Source: Oreohelix idahoensis
Lineage: Eukaryota; Mollusca; Gastropoda; Stylommatophora; Oreohelicidae
Length of the DNA stretch: 64,000 nt
Assembly (NCBI GenBank): GCA_024509875.1
Contig: JAMPIV010018776.1
Span: 371,001 to 435,000 of the forward strand
Direction: 5' to 3'
The notes below the pieces were generated by a model that was not told the DNA's origin, did no database searches, and saw only the letters and a list, made by a program, of their open reading frames with translations. Numbering within the stretch: position 1 is the first letter of the stretch; every line of letters starts with the position of its first letter. A program made the position numbers and the translations under genes. Positions 1 to 9,215 of the stretch are shown here, one piece after another.

Positions 1-380
1 AGTATGGTTTAGATTTTCAATTTTTGTCACTGTCAATCGTCAAATATACATTTTACACAAGTCGGCCATCTTCCCTCCCTGTCTCTAACATTTTCCTCAC
101 TATTCAAATGAACCAACTAGTTTGAGTGACGTCAGAATACTACCGCTAGGAGGAAATAAAAGATTGTCTGTGTGTTTGCCTCTGCTGGCTTTGCCCACAG
201 CGTGTATATTTTAAAGAGACCGCGTGCAGAACGAAGAGGGGTTTTTCAAAACTTTGGTAGTGTTTTGCGTTAATATTTAGAGGAAGTTGAGGGGAACTGC
301 GGTAAGACGTGGAGTACAATGGATGGGTTTGAAAAAAAAAATCGAAAAAAGGTGATTCGTCTTACGAGTACAAAAGACAA
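1..380. other. Unassigned flank
   Basis: No coding potential or recognised repeat is seen. The stretch is AT-rich and ends near the presumed 3' end of the Penelope-like element that follows on the minus strand. Confidence 0.3.
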
Positions 381-384
381 AGAA

Positions 385-793
385 AGTAGTCTACGCTACG
401 GCCACAAGGCCTTCGTCAGGAAAAGAAAGAAAGTGAAAGCTAGATAGGAGACATACGAACTTAAAGAAATATAAAAATAAAACCTATGTACGTCCCTGAA
501 GGCGAAGCATGGCTGAAAAGGAAGTGACTTCTGCCCCCGGATGTACACAATACATACTAAGAAACTAAAAACTAAAAAACGAAACTGAACAAAAAACTAC
601 CCAAACGTAATAAAAGTGGGGACTGGAAATAGAAGAGGACAGAATAAGTAGGAGATAAATGAATATGAAATCAAAAATCAAGACAAATTAGAAACCGTGT
701 ATATCCATACATATTATGGAGGATGGCATAAAAATAGAAGAATAGGATAAGAGTGGAAAGAGTCAAAATAGAGCAAGATAGGAAAGGGTGACC
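385..793 (-). repeat. 3' non-coding tail of a Penelope-like element
   Basis: This is the non-coding stretch downstream (minus strand) of the GIY-YIG reading frame that ends at 794. It contains CCTGACGAAGGCCTTGTGGC at about 399-418. A similar arrangement (a GGCCACAAGG block beside an A-rich, AAGAAAGA-containing stretch) occurs at 29870-30080, which suggests both are tails of related elements. The link to the upstream coding half rests on contiguity. Confidence 0.5.
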
Positions 794-1030
794 TCAGACA
801 AAGGTGTGGAAAGTGTTGAGACCGGCTGGTTTTAGACACCCCATGTGGTGGATAAGACGGTTCTCAAGCTGTTCTAGGCTGGCAGTGTCAGAGGAGCAGG
901 ATCGGATCACAGTGACCTGGATGTCGATGGGACCATGGTGGTCAGGACTATTGAAGTGTGTGGCAACTGGTGTGGACTTTTGCTGAGAGATGTCATTTAA
1001 GTGCTAGCTGAATCTGTCCCCAAGTCGTTT
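794..1030 (-). pseudogene. Penelope-like element, C-terminal half of GIY-YIG endonuclease (broken by Gypsy element 1)
   Basis: Read on the minus strand from 1030, the frame begins KRLGDRF, then a stop codon, then HLNDI, and continues through a block containing PVATHFNSPDHHG and ENRLIHHMGCLKPAGLN to a stop at 794-796. This is the second half of the GIY-YIG nuclease found at the C-terminus of Penelope-like retroelements, where the helix after YIGxTG carries the conserved Arg and His. The first half (NVICTIICKRC...YIGQTG) is at 10101-10316, and the join falls exactly at the Gypsy target duplication gcctg. The in-frame TAG shortly after the join means this copy is dead. The family assignment is from motif recognition only. 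Confidence 0.75.
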
Positions 1031-1035
1031 GCCTG
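1031..1035. repeat. Target site duplication (left) of Gypsy element 1
   Basis: gcctg lies immediately before the TGTGGTGAAG end of the LTR. The same five bases follow the other LTR end at 10096-10100. Confidence 0.95.
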
Positions 1036-3454
1036 TGTGGTGAAGTGGGATGTTATAAATATTTATAGGGGACTTAGTGTACTGACTGAGATCAGCTGTG
1101 AAGGTATCTATATCTATTAAGAGTAGTGTATTATAGATAACCTTACTTGCTACCACATATCTATATATCTCAGTCAGAATTATTCTGGAATAGTGTGATG
1201 ACTACGTTATGTGTCTAGGGTATGTGTATGATGAAGTGTAAGTCACAACAACAGACAGATAAACAATTTAATTTAATCCACTACTCTTGACAACACTGTG
1301 ACACTCACATACATATAACACTCTATGAGAATATCTTAAGGAGTCACTGATAACTTTTCAAATAACAATATGTATTCATTGTTATCATAAAGGTATATGT
1401 GTCCTGATTCAAATACAAAGGAACCAGGAATCACAATCAATTTTAATTACAAGTATATGTACAGACTTTATCAATATGAATATTGTAGTGACATATATTA
1501 TTAAAAATATCCTATGTGTGTCAGTTGTGTAGTGGTAATATGAGGTAATACTGGTTTTGTTTTGTTCAAGCTCTGTTGGTATTTGTCATCATGACTTCAA
1601 TAGTTTGTCTTTTGGGACTAGTATTGGAGATGTTCTCAGTTCCTGATATTAAGACAATTAAATTCCCCTCTGAATGTTATTTTTACAAAGTCATTTCAAG
1701 ATGAGGGGGCATAATGTTGAGCTCAGCTGGCCAAATCAGCTTATCTTGCGTGATGGCGGCAGGAAAGGACTCCTCTGCTCGAATTCTCCCCTGGGCTCTG
1801 GAGACACCTCACTGATAGCTAGATGGACCAAGGAGTATGCTGTCCGACTCTGGATTCAGCAAAGCTCTGACCAGGTGCTGCTCAGTACCATCAAGACCAC
1901 GGTCCCTGTAAACAAGAAGGATGTACCTTCTACTTCATAACTAACTTATACTCTCTTTTTTACACTGATCACAATACATCACAAACATTGAGTTCAGAGC
2001 GTTAGGCCAACTGTCAGCTTCATCTGAAATACTTTATACCAGTATTTACCTCCTTAATGGTTACCACGCCTCTGCACTTCCAGCATTATTTCTTTCTAGT
2101 CAATCATCCAGGTGTCAGTGTACTATTTGGCCATTCCATGCCGTTTTACTTCCCTCCGACACCCTCTGTTCAGGCTGGAGCATTATAGGCTTTATCTCCT
2201 GTTTGCCACTGAACTACACATATATATACAGGCATAAATTAACAATTTACATTCAATTTTCATTAAAAGATACTGAATGGTTCAAGCTTACCACAATTCA
2301 TAGAATAAACACAGATACGTTGATTAGCAATGAATTCTGGCACATTTACTGGCACAAATTCCCATCTGCTTATGTTCCAGGCTTTTATTTAGCAAAAATA
2401 TGAGCTGGCTTCAACGCACTGTTGCTTTATCAAGCTTATTTAAACAAGTGGTTTCGAACTAACGCTCCTAAGTGATTATATCAGCGAGTCTGGCCAATCG
2501 AGCCACGTTTCGACAAGTGTTTGAAAAAATGTTACCTTCCTACGTCTCCCTAACAACCAAGATAGTATTTATAGCCCGACCAATCGTGGTTAGTCTTTCA
2601 TTTGTTGCGCTCCAATCAATTTGGAGTTTACATGGTAGGCTATTTCTGTAACGTAAGGTTTTTTTCAAACACGTTATAAAAAAATTTTATGAGCAGAAAT
2701 GATTCCATGTTGTCAGGCATCCCCACTATTTTATTTTGGTTATAATTTATTAATTCCTGGACTATTTGCGTAACGTTTTACATATTCTTTGTCAGCAAGC
2801 CCTAAGGAACCCAAATATCCAAATTTAAAAGAGCTACGTGGCTGCGTTCAAAATATGCAATTTCTTTATCCTCCTGTTTCGAAGATGTGCTGTCTGGGTA
2901 CTGTAATGTTTTCAAACGTAAACCCATCTATTGTTATCTTTCCTAATAAGCGTTTTTTTGTGATTTTAAAACCTAACTCTGGGAAGGGTAGTGAATTTAT
3001 CACTGTCCGTCCGAAAAAGTTAGTGCTTGTAGCCTAACACGCGTGATAGTAGTAATTGTGTATCGCGCGACGCGTGTTTAATTTTGCATGCGTTCCTGAT
3101 TTCATTCGCCCCTCTCTCTCTTTCTATTTGAGTCCATCTGTTCGTTCGTTTTGGTAACGTACTATAATTAATGTTAGGATTAATTTAGGTCATTACGCAG
3201 GGTGCCTCTCAATGTTTTTCCAAGAAATACAGCACACGTTTCATTGAAGAAAGTGGGTAATAATACATTAAGCTTTTACTATCAACGTGAAAGCGTTACA
3301 ATTTGCAGACGAAGCAGAAAACAAGGGGGATTTCGAGTACCTTCTTTGTGACAGCACTGTTATTTTACCATTGCTCTTTTCTTTATTAATTTTATCTGTT
3401 AGGCTTCATATTTACCTAATAATTTATATATGTGGATTAGAATATTCCACGACA
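1036..3454 (-). repeat. 3' LTR of Gypsy element 1
   Basis: This is a 2419-bp LTR, TGTCGTGG...CTTCACCACA in element sense. It contains a TATA box (TATAAATA, plus 2566-2573), an AATAAA signal (2384-2389) and the 386-bp intron-like insert at 1906-2291. An antisense open frame (1674-1940, 88 aa) is described under findings. Confidence 0.95.
1906..2291 (-). other. Putative spliceosomal intron inside U5 (3' LTR copy)
   Basis: On the element's sense strand the segment starts GTAAGC right after GAATTGTG. It ends with a pyrimidine-rich stretch and TTTACAG before GGACC. Element 2 has GAATTGTGGGAC with nothing between, which is the exact spliced product allowing for one base substitution nearby. The segment lies downstream of the presumed poly(A) site, so it belongs to U5 and is present only near the 5' end of genomic RNA. 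Two bases of microhomology at the join mean a plain deletion in element 2 could also give this result. Confidence 0.7.
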
Positions 3455-3465
3455 CCTCCCCTCTT
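3455..3465 (-). other. Polypurine tract of Gypsy element 1
   Basis: AAGAGGGGAGG on the minus strand directly abuts the TGT start of the 3' LTR, the position of the plus-strand primer in LTR retrotransposons. The same tract precedes the 3' LTR of element 2. Confidence 0.9.
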
Positions 3466-3521
3466 AAAACAGACATTATATGTCAGTCCTTTATTCTATA
3501 TACACATAGAGAAATTTATTA

Positions 3522-4232
3522 TTATTTCTGGGGTTTACGGTGATTCTCATCACACGGATGGCGGCTTAAAAAATCCGCTCTCAAATTTGTTTTTCCAGAT
3601 ATATACTCAATGCTAAAATTATAGGGAGCCAGAAGTAAAGACCATCGGAGTAACCTAGAGTTCTCATGCTTAGCCTGTGCTAGAAACGATAAAGGTTTGT
3701 GGTCTGTTTGCAACTTAAATGCCTTCCCATATAGATAAATATTGAATTTCTTTATCGCCCATATTACTGCAAGACATTCTTTTTCGCTAGTTGAGTAGTT
3801 GATTTCAGCTTTATTCAACTTTCTGCTAGCATATGCCACTGGGCTTAATTCCCCATCCAATGCATCTGATTTCTGTAGTAGAGTTGCACCTAACCCAATA
3901 TTACTTGCATCCGTCCTTACTATGAATTCTTGACTTAAGTCAGGTAATTTCAAAATGGGTTTACTTGTGAGCTTTTCCTTCAATTCTTGGTAAGTCATTT
4001 CACTTTGTGGTGTCCATGTAATGCGATCTGGATGTCCTTTACGTGTCAATTCAGTTAACGGTGCACATATGGAATTAAAGTTTTTGATATACTTCTGGTA
4101 GAAACCACATAATGAGACAAAGGATCTCACGTCCTTCTTGGTTTGTGGTCTCGGGGCTTTCTGTAGTTTCTCTAAATTCTTTGGGTCAGGGGTCATGTTT
4201 CCCTGATAAACTGTGTGTCCCAAAAATTCCAA
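3522..4232 (-). CDS. pol: Gypsy element 1 pol, end of RT plus RNase H
   Basis: This 236-aa open frame continues the RT of the upstream frame after a frameshift. It opens with the RT connection (EFLGHTVYQGNMTPDPKN), then a helical region, then RNase H with catalytic acidic residues visible: FIVRTDASNIGLGATLL, the EKECLAV glutamate and QTDHKPL. It ends after LRADFLSRHP, the usual Gypsy RNase H tail. No integrase follows, because in this family integrase lies upstream of RT. A single missing C near 4279-4282, compared with element 2, separates this frame from the rest of RT, so a functional RT-RNase H could not be made without frameshifting. Confidence 0.9.
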   Translation of the reverse strand: MEFLGHTVYQGNMTPDPKNLEKLQKAPRPQTKKDVRSFVSLCGFYQKYIKNFNSICAPLTELTRKGHPDRITWTPQSEMTYQELKEKLTSKPILKLPDLSQEFIVRTDASNIGLGATLLQKSDALDGELSPVAYASRKLNKAEINYSTSEKECLAVIWAIKKFNIYLYGKAFKLQTDHKPLSFLAQAKHENSRLLRWSLLLAPYNFSIEYISGKTNLRADFLSRHPCDENHRKPQK

Positions 4233-4270
4233 TTCTTTACATCCAACGCAACATTTGGTTGGTCGGGCTG

Positions 4271-5419
4271 TTAAATTTGCCTCCTAAGTCGATCAAACAG
4301 CATGTTCAGAGAGTCAATGTGTTCCTCAAATGTTTCTGTTGCTATAAGGATATCATCCATAAAATTTGTTATACATGGATTATTCAGAGGATCCAATAAT
4401 TTTCTCATCATTCTAGAGAAGACACTAGGCGCATTCTTCAATCCAAATGGCAATCTATTAAACTCATAGTGTCCTTCTGAGGTACTAAAAGCTAGGTATG
4501 GTCTAACCTCAGGCTTTACTGGAATCTGATAGTATCCTTTACTCAGATCCACTTTTGAGAAATATTTAGCTTTATTTAGCCTGGCAAACAGCTGATTTGT
4601 ATCCGGCAATGGATCCACCTGTCCTTCTGTAATAGCATTCAGTCTCCTGTAATCTATACAGAGTCTATGTTCTCCAGAGGGCTTCCGTAAGAGTACAACA
4701 CCGGAACTATACGAAGACTCACTGTGCGAAATAATTCCTTCCTTCAATAGATAGTCTATCTCTTCCTTCAAAGCTTTCTCCTTAGCAAACGGAATCGAAT
4801 ATGGTTTCATACAGACAGGTGTGGAGTCTATTAGTTTCATATCATATTCCAATAGGTTTGTATGCCCTGGTCGGTCTGTTAACACCTCTGCATGATTATT
4901 TAGAACCTGTTGCACTCTCTCTTTCTGAGTTTTCGTTAAATGTGTACTGATTTTCACCTGTGCTGCTGTCTCACAGGGGTGTAATGGATATTCAAATGAT
5001 GAAAGTGGTTCCTTTTTCATCTCCATGGCGATGGACAAGGTCAACAAGTGTGTCTCTTCCTGATGTTCTCTTTCCAAATATTTCTTCAGGAGATTCACAT
5101 GATAGATTTTTTCTTTCCCCTTCTTATCTATCTTATAATTTGTTCTAGACACCTTCTCTAGAACTGTATATGGACCCTGCCATCCAATTTGTAACTTATT
5201 CTGACTCCCGGGCAAAAGAAGCAGTACCTTCTCTCCCACAGCCAAATCTCTGTCTTTCGCCTTCCTGTTATAATAGGCAGCATGTTTCTTCCTGGCTTGT
5301 TTCAAATTTTCATTGGCAAGTTTCCAGCCAGTTTTTAACCGAGTGGTCAGCTCATTCACATATTGGTATGAAGATGTAATGTTTTCCTCTGCCTTTTCAT
5401 CAGTCCACGTTCTTAACAT
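4271..5419 (-). CDS. pol: Gypsy element 1 pol, integrase C-terminus and reverse transcriptase (frameshifted at its end)
   Basis: This 382-aa frame starts with the helical segment that follows an integrase core (AAYYNRKAKDRDLAVGEKV). Next comes a GPY/F module with GWQGPYTVLEKV and HVNLLKKYL. RT follows from about residue 150, with YSSGVVLLRKPSGEHRLCID, FSKVDLSKGYYQIPV, LPFGLKNAPSVFSRMM and the catalytic FMDD. The order integrase C-terminus then RT is the reverse of standard Gypsy. The frame stops at LFDRLRRQI because one C is missing relative to element 2. The integrase catalytic core expected before this frame is absent. Confidence 0.9.
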   Translation of the reverse strand: MLRTWTDEKAEENITSSYQYVNELTTRLKTGWKLANENLKQARKKHAAYYNRKAKDRDLAVGEKVLLLLPGSQNKLQIGWQGPYTVLEKVSRTNYKIDKKGKEKIYHVNLLKKYLEREHQEETHLLTLSIAMEMKKEPLSSFEYPLHPCETAAQVKISTHLTKTQKERVQQVLNNHAEVLTDRPGHTNLLEYDMKLIDSTPVCMKPYSIPFAKEKALKEEIDYLLKEGIISHSESSYSSGVVLLRKPSGEHRLCIDYRRLNAITEGQVDPLPDTNQLFARLNKAKYFSKVDLSKGYYQIPVKPEVRPYLAFSTSEGHYEFNRLPFGLKNAPSVFSRMMRKLLDPLNNPCITNFMDDILIATETFEEHIDSLNMLFDRLRRQI

Positions 5420-5539
5420 AGCTACATATGGACCTTTAATTGTGTGGACCTATTTGTCCATGCACCGGTATGGTCTCTTCCACTCGAAGCTTTATAGTGA
5501 TGATTTTTCCTCCCAGAATTATCATTCACAAAACGACCG

Positions 5540-7477
5540 CTACCAATTTTTCTTTTGGGGCTTTCCCCACTTAAAATTCTTGATGAGAGATTTCCTCCCT
5601 ACATCCTCTTCCTCCAGTTTGTTTAAGTCCGATTGAGGGATTTTCGGCTTATCCTGGGGTAAGACATCCTTTTGCACTCTCCGCATAGTGGCCATTGTAA
5701 AACAGTTAAGTGAAGCTTGTCCGTGAAAAGGGGCTTCCCATTCCATTTGGTCCACTTTTTCAAATTTATATTTCTTTTTATTATCAGGCCTAATTTTGCC
5801 CCGTGGCGTGTCCAGGTCCTGATCCATGTTCCCACTTGTGGGTGTTCCCTCATGTGCTATGCTACACCTTTCTACAAAATTCTCAATGTCCCATCTTGCT
5901 TTGGGCCAATAATAATTGTGAGCCACCTTTTGAATGATGGTACCTATCTTCTCATGGTCCCCATCTGGTTTCACATGTAAGCTCCTTATTAAGTCTGCCC
6001 TATATCTTTTAGGAAGTACCAGCTGTCCGTGACCTTTGGATCTAGCTCCAGTCTTCCTATACATCAACTTGTTTTTCATGTAAAAATCTCCCTTGCCTGG
6101 AGTTGTATGACAAGTTGACAATTTTCTGAAACAAGGCTTGAGTGTTTTATCCCCAGCCTGTGCCTTCCTCATCTCTTCTGGAGTGGTATCTAACATAATA
6201 TCCTCCTCCTGTCTTGAGGTCGACCTGACCTGAAGGGTTGCCATATACACAGGTTTCCTTCTGCAACGGTCAGTGTCATGATTGTCCATCTGACAATTCT
6301 TACACCACCTTTTTCCTTGGTTGAAAGATTTTCTTTCATTATATTTCCTTTCATCGAATTGTGGGAATTTATTTTTATTGTCATACCGTGGCCTATCAAA
6401 TTGGTGCTTACCTTTATTTTGATCCCTAGGATCAAATTGATTAAAGTTCTGTGGTGCCCTAAAGTTATCCACTTGTTTCTTTTTATTACCTGTTACCTCT
6501 GCTTGAGCTGCTTGATACCTTTCAGCAACATTTAGCAACTCATCCAGCCTCTCTGCACCTTGTTCCATGAGAAACTTTCTCAGGTCTGGAGCCATGGACT
6601 CTCTTAGTTGCTCTATAAGGACCATTTCCTTAAGATCTTGGGTTTTCCCCAGAGAAGTCCATTTCTCCAAGTATGTCTCTATTCGTGCAGAGAACTGGTG
6701 ATAGGTTTCACCTGACAGTAGTTTAGCATTCCTAAATTTTTTCCTATAAAATTCTGCATTCTTTTCATACCTTAACAAAAGAGCCTGCTTTAGCATGTCA
6801 TAATTTTCCTGATCACCTCTGCTCATTTTTGCAAAAACTTCATAAGCTGCCCCACGAAGTCCCTGAGATAACTTTAAGCTCCACCTTTCTCTCTCTAACC
6901 CATACGTGGTAGCTAATAGTTCATACCTATTTAGGTAGCTCTCAATATCATCGTCTTTCTCAACAAAATGATCTAAATGAAAATTCATAGCTGAGGTTGA
7001 GGCTCCTTGAGTAACCGTAGCATCAGAGGCAAAGGGACTGGCACCATTTTCAGGAGCATGGCCCTGAAACTCAAACTCCCTTAGTCGTAACTCATGTTCC
7101 CTTTGTAATCTTTTATCTTCTGCTTCCCTTTCTGCAGCTAATTTCCTCTCTTCCCTTTCTGCAGCTAATTTCTTCTCTTCTCTTTCTGCAGCTAATTTTT
7201 TCTCTTCTCTTTCTGCAGCTAATTTCTTCTCTTCTCTTTCTGCAGCTAATCTTTTGTCTTCTCTTTCTGCTTCCAATTTCTTAGCCTCAGCCTCAATCTG
7301 CAACCTCTTAATTTCCCTTTCAGCCTCTAACCTTCTTTCGGCTTCAAACCTTCTTTCTTCGCGTTCAATAAATTTGTCACATTCCGTGGTGACATAGGCA
7401 ACCATAACTTGCCCATCTAATCCTAACTCTTTTGCAGTCTGAACAGCAGCAGATCGAAATTTGGCTAGGTCCGCCAT
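5540..7477 (-). CDS. gag: Gypsy element 1 gag fused to integrase N-terminal zinc-binding segment
   Basis: A 645-aa open frame starts at the first ATG after the leader. Residues 1-140 are a charged coiled-coil region containing five 9-residue repeats rich in AEREEKKLA. Residues about 165-330 are a retrotransposon capsid-like gag domain (LDHFVEKDDDIESYLNRYE, FRNAKLLSGETYHQFSARIE). A CCHC knuckle (CKNCQMDNHDTDRC) follows near residue 400. About 40 residues later comes an integrase HHCC-like region (LHVKPDGDHEK...NYYWPKARWDIENFVERC) whose second Cys of the CxxC pair is missing. No D(T/S)G protease motif lies between knuckle and integrase. The last ~110 residues match no integrase core I recognise. 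Element 2 has the same architecture. Confidence 0.88.
   Translation of the reverse strand: MADLAKFRSAAVQTAKELGLDGQVMVAYVTTECDKFIEREERRFEAERRLEAEREIKRLQIEAEAKKLEAEREDKRLAAEREEKKLAAEREEKKLAAEREEKKLAAEREERKLAAEREAEDKRLQREHELRLREFEFQGHAPENGASPFASDATVTQGASTSAMNFHLDHFVEKDDDIESYLNRYELLATTYGLERERWSLKLSQGLRGAAYEVFAKMSRGDQENYDMLKQALLLRYEKNAEFYRKKFRNAKLLSGETYHQFSARIETYLEKWTSLGKTQDLKEMVLIEQLRESMAPDLRKFLMEQGAERLDELLNVAERYQAAQAEVTGNKKKQVDNFRAPQNFNQFDPRDQNKGKHQFDRPRYDNKNKFPQFDERKYNERKSFNQGKRWCKNCQMDNHDTDRCRRKPVYMATLQVRSTSRQEEDIMLDTTPEEMRKAQAGDKTLKPCFRKLSTCHTTPGKGDFYMKNKLMYRKTGARSKGHGQLVLPKRYRADLIRSLHVKPDGDHEKIGTIIQKVAHNYYWPKARWDIENFVERCSIAHEGTPTSGNMDQDLDTPRGKIRPDNKKKYKFEKVDQMEWEAPFHGQASLNCFTMATMRRVQKDVLPQDKPKIPQSDLNKLEEEDVGRKSLIKNFKWGKPQKKNW
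7133..7267 (-). repeat. 27-bp tandem repeat within gag
   Basis: Five in-frame 27-bp units start at 7133, 7160, 7187, 7214 and 7241 and encode the charged repeats in the gag coiled coil. The corresponding part of element 2 (about 34200-34380) is rearranged and frameshifted, so the array is unstable in length. Confidence 0.9.
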
Positions 7478-7654
7478 TGTCTATCAGGTAAAGTTATACA
7501 ATGTCTAACCAACAATTTAATCTCTAAATATATCTAATGGACAACACAGGCACCGTGAGCTCAACCTTATTCAATTCCACCCAAGGATACCTTTTAATTC
7601 TTATATTCCCTGAAGTGAATTACCCCCAATATTTTTAATAGGGAAAGATTCAAA
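7478..7654 (-). other. Untranslated leader of Gypsy element 1
   Basis: Leader between the primer binding site and the gag ATG. No open frame is seen. It is closely similar to 33820-33998 in element 2. Confidence 0.7.
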
Positions 7655-7672
7655 ATCCCGGACGAGCCCCCA
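7655..7672 (-). other. Primer binding site, tRNA-Pro type
   Basis: TGGGGGCTCGTCCGGGAT on the minus strand lies five bases (TATAT) downstream of the 5' LTR. It is identical to the well-known murine leukaemia virus site for tRNA-Pro, so the primer is inferred to be tRNA-Pro. Confidence 0.9.
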
Positions 7673-8547
7673 ATATATGTGGTGAAGTGGGATGTTATAA
7701 ATATTTATAGGGGACTTAGTGTACTGACTGAGATCAGCTGTGAAGGTATCTATATCTATTAAGAGTAGTGTATTATAGATAACCTTACTTGCTACCACAT
7801 ATCTATATATCTCAGTCAGAATTATTCTGGAATAGTGTGATGACTACGTTATGTGTCTAGGGTATGTGTATGATGAAGTGTAAGTCACAACAACAGACAG
7901 ATAAACAATTTAATTTAATCCACTACTCTTGACAACACTGTGACACTCACATACATATAACACTCTATGAGAATATCTTAAGGAGTCACTGATAACTTTT
8001 CAAATAACAATATGTATTCATTGTTATCATAAAGGTATATGTGTCCTGATTCAAATACAAAGGAACCAGGAATCACAATCAATTTTAATTACAAGTATAT
8101 GTACAGACTTTATCAATATGAATATTGTAGTGACATATATTATTAAAAATATCCTATGTGTGTCAGTTGTGTAGTGGTAATATGAGGTAATACTGGTTTT
8201 GTTTTGTTCAAGCTCTGTTGGTATTTGTCATCATGACTTCAATAGTTTGTCTTTTGGGACTAGTATTGGAGATGTTCTCAGTTCCTGATATTAAGACAAT
8301 TAAATTCCCCTCTGAATGTTATTTTTACAAAGTCATTTCAAGATGAGGGGGCATAATGTTGAGCTCAGCTGGCCAAATCAGCTTATCTTGCGTGATGGCG
8401 GCAGGAAAGGACTCCTCTGCTCGAATTCTCCCCTGGGCTCTGGAGACACCTCACTGATAGCTAGATGGACCAAGGAGTATGCTGTCCGACTCTGGATTCA
8501 GCAAAGCTCTGACCAGGTGCTGCTCAGTACCATCAAGACCACGGTCC

Positions 8548-8933
8548 CTGTAAACAAGAAGGATGTACCTTCTACTTCATAACTAACTTATACTCTCTTT
8601 TTTACACTGATCACAATACATCACAAACATTGAGTTCAGAGCGTTAGGCCAACTGTCAGCTTCATCTGAAATACTTTATACCAGTATTTACCTCCTTAAT
8701 GGTTACCACGCCTCTGCACTTCCAGCATTATTTCTTTCTAGTCAATCATCCAGGTGTCAGTGTACTATTTGGCCATTCCATGCCGTTTTACTTCCCTCCG
8801 ACACCCTCTGTTCAGGCTGGAGCATTATAGGCTTTATCTCCTGTTTGCCACTGAACTACACATATATATACAGGCATAAATTAACAATTTACATTCAATT
8901 TTCATTAAAAGATACTGAATGGTTCAAGCTTAC
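8548..8933 (-). other. Putative U5 intron (5' LTR copy)
   Basis: Same 386-bp segment as 1906-2291, with identical boundaries (donor GTAAGC ending at plus 8933, acceptor TTTACAG at 8548). As the copy in the 5' LTR, it is the one that would be present in genomic RNA downstream of the cap. Confidence 0.7.
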
Positions 8934-9025
8934 CACAATTCATAGAATAAACACAGATACGTTGATTAGCAATGAATTCTGGCACATTTACTGGCACAAA
9001 TTCCCATCTGCTTATGTTCCAGGCT

Positions 9026-9031
9026 TTTATT
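9026..9031 (-). terminator. AATAAA polyadenylation signal in LTR
   Basis: AATAAA followed by AGCCTGG, about 180 bases downstream of the TATA box in element sense. The equivalent in the 3' LTR is at 2384-2389. It sets the approximate R/U5 border. Confidence 0.65.
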
Positions 9032-9207
9032 TAGCAAAAATATGAGCTGGCTTCAACGCACTGTTGCTTTATCAAGCTTATTTAAACAAGTGGTTTCGAA
9101 CTAACGCTCCTAAGTGATTATATCAGCGAGTCTGGCCAATCGAGCCACGTTTCGACAAGTGTTTGAAAAAATGTTACCTTCCTACGTCTCCCTAACAACC
9201 AAGATAG

Positions 9208-9215
9208 TATTTATA
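9208..9215 (-). promoter_or_regulatory. TATA box of Gypsy element 1
   Basis: TATAAATA on the minus strand in a GGTCGGGC...ACTATC context, conserved in element 2 (32646-32653). Transcription is predicted to start about 30 bases downstream. Confidence 0.7.

Noticed and set aside
8316..8582. 88-aa protein gene (also at 1674-1940)
   Set aside because: It lies antisense within an LTR. The 3' part reads into the intron-like segment, and substitutions between copies look neutral.
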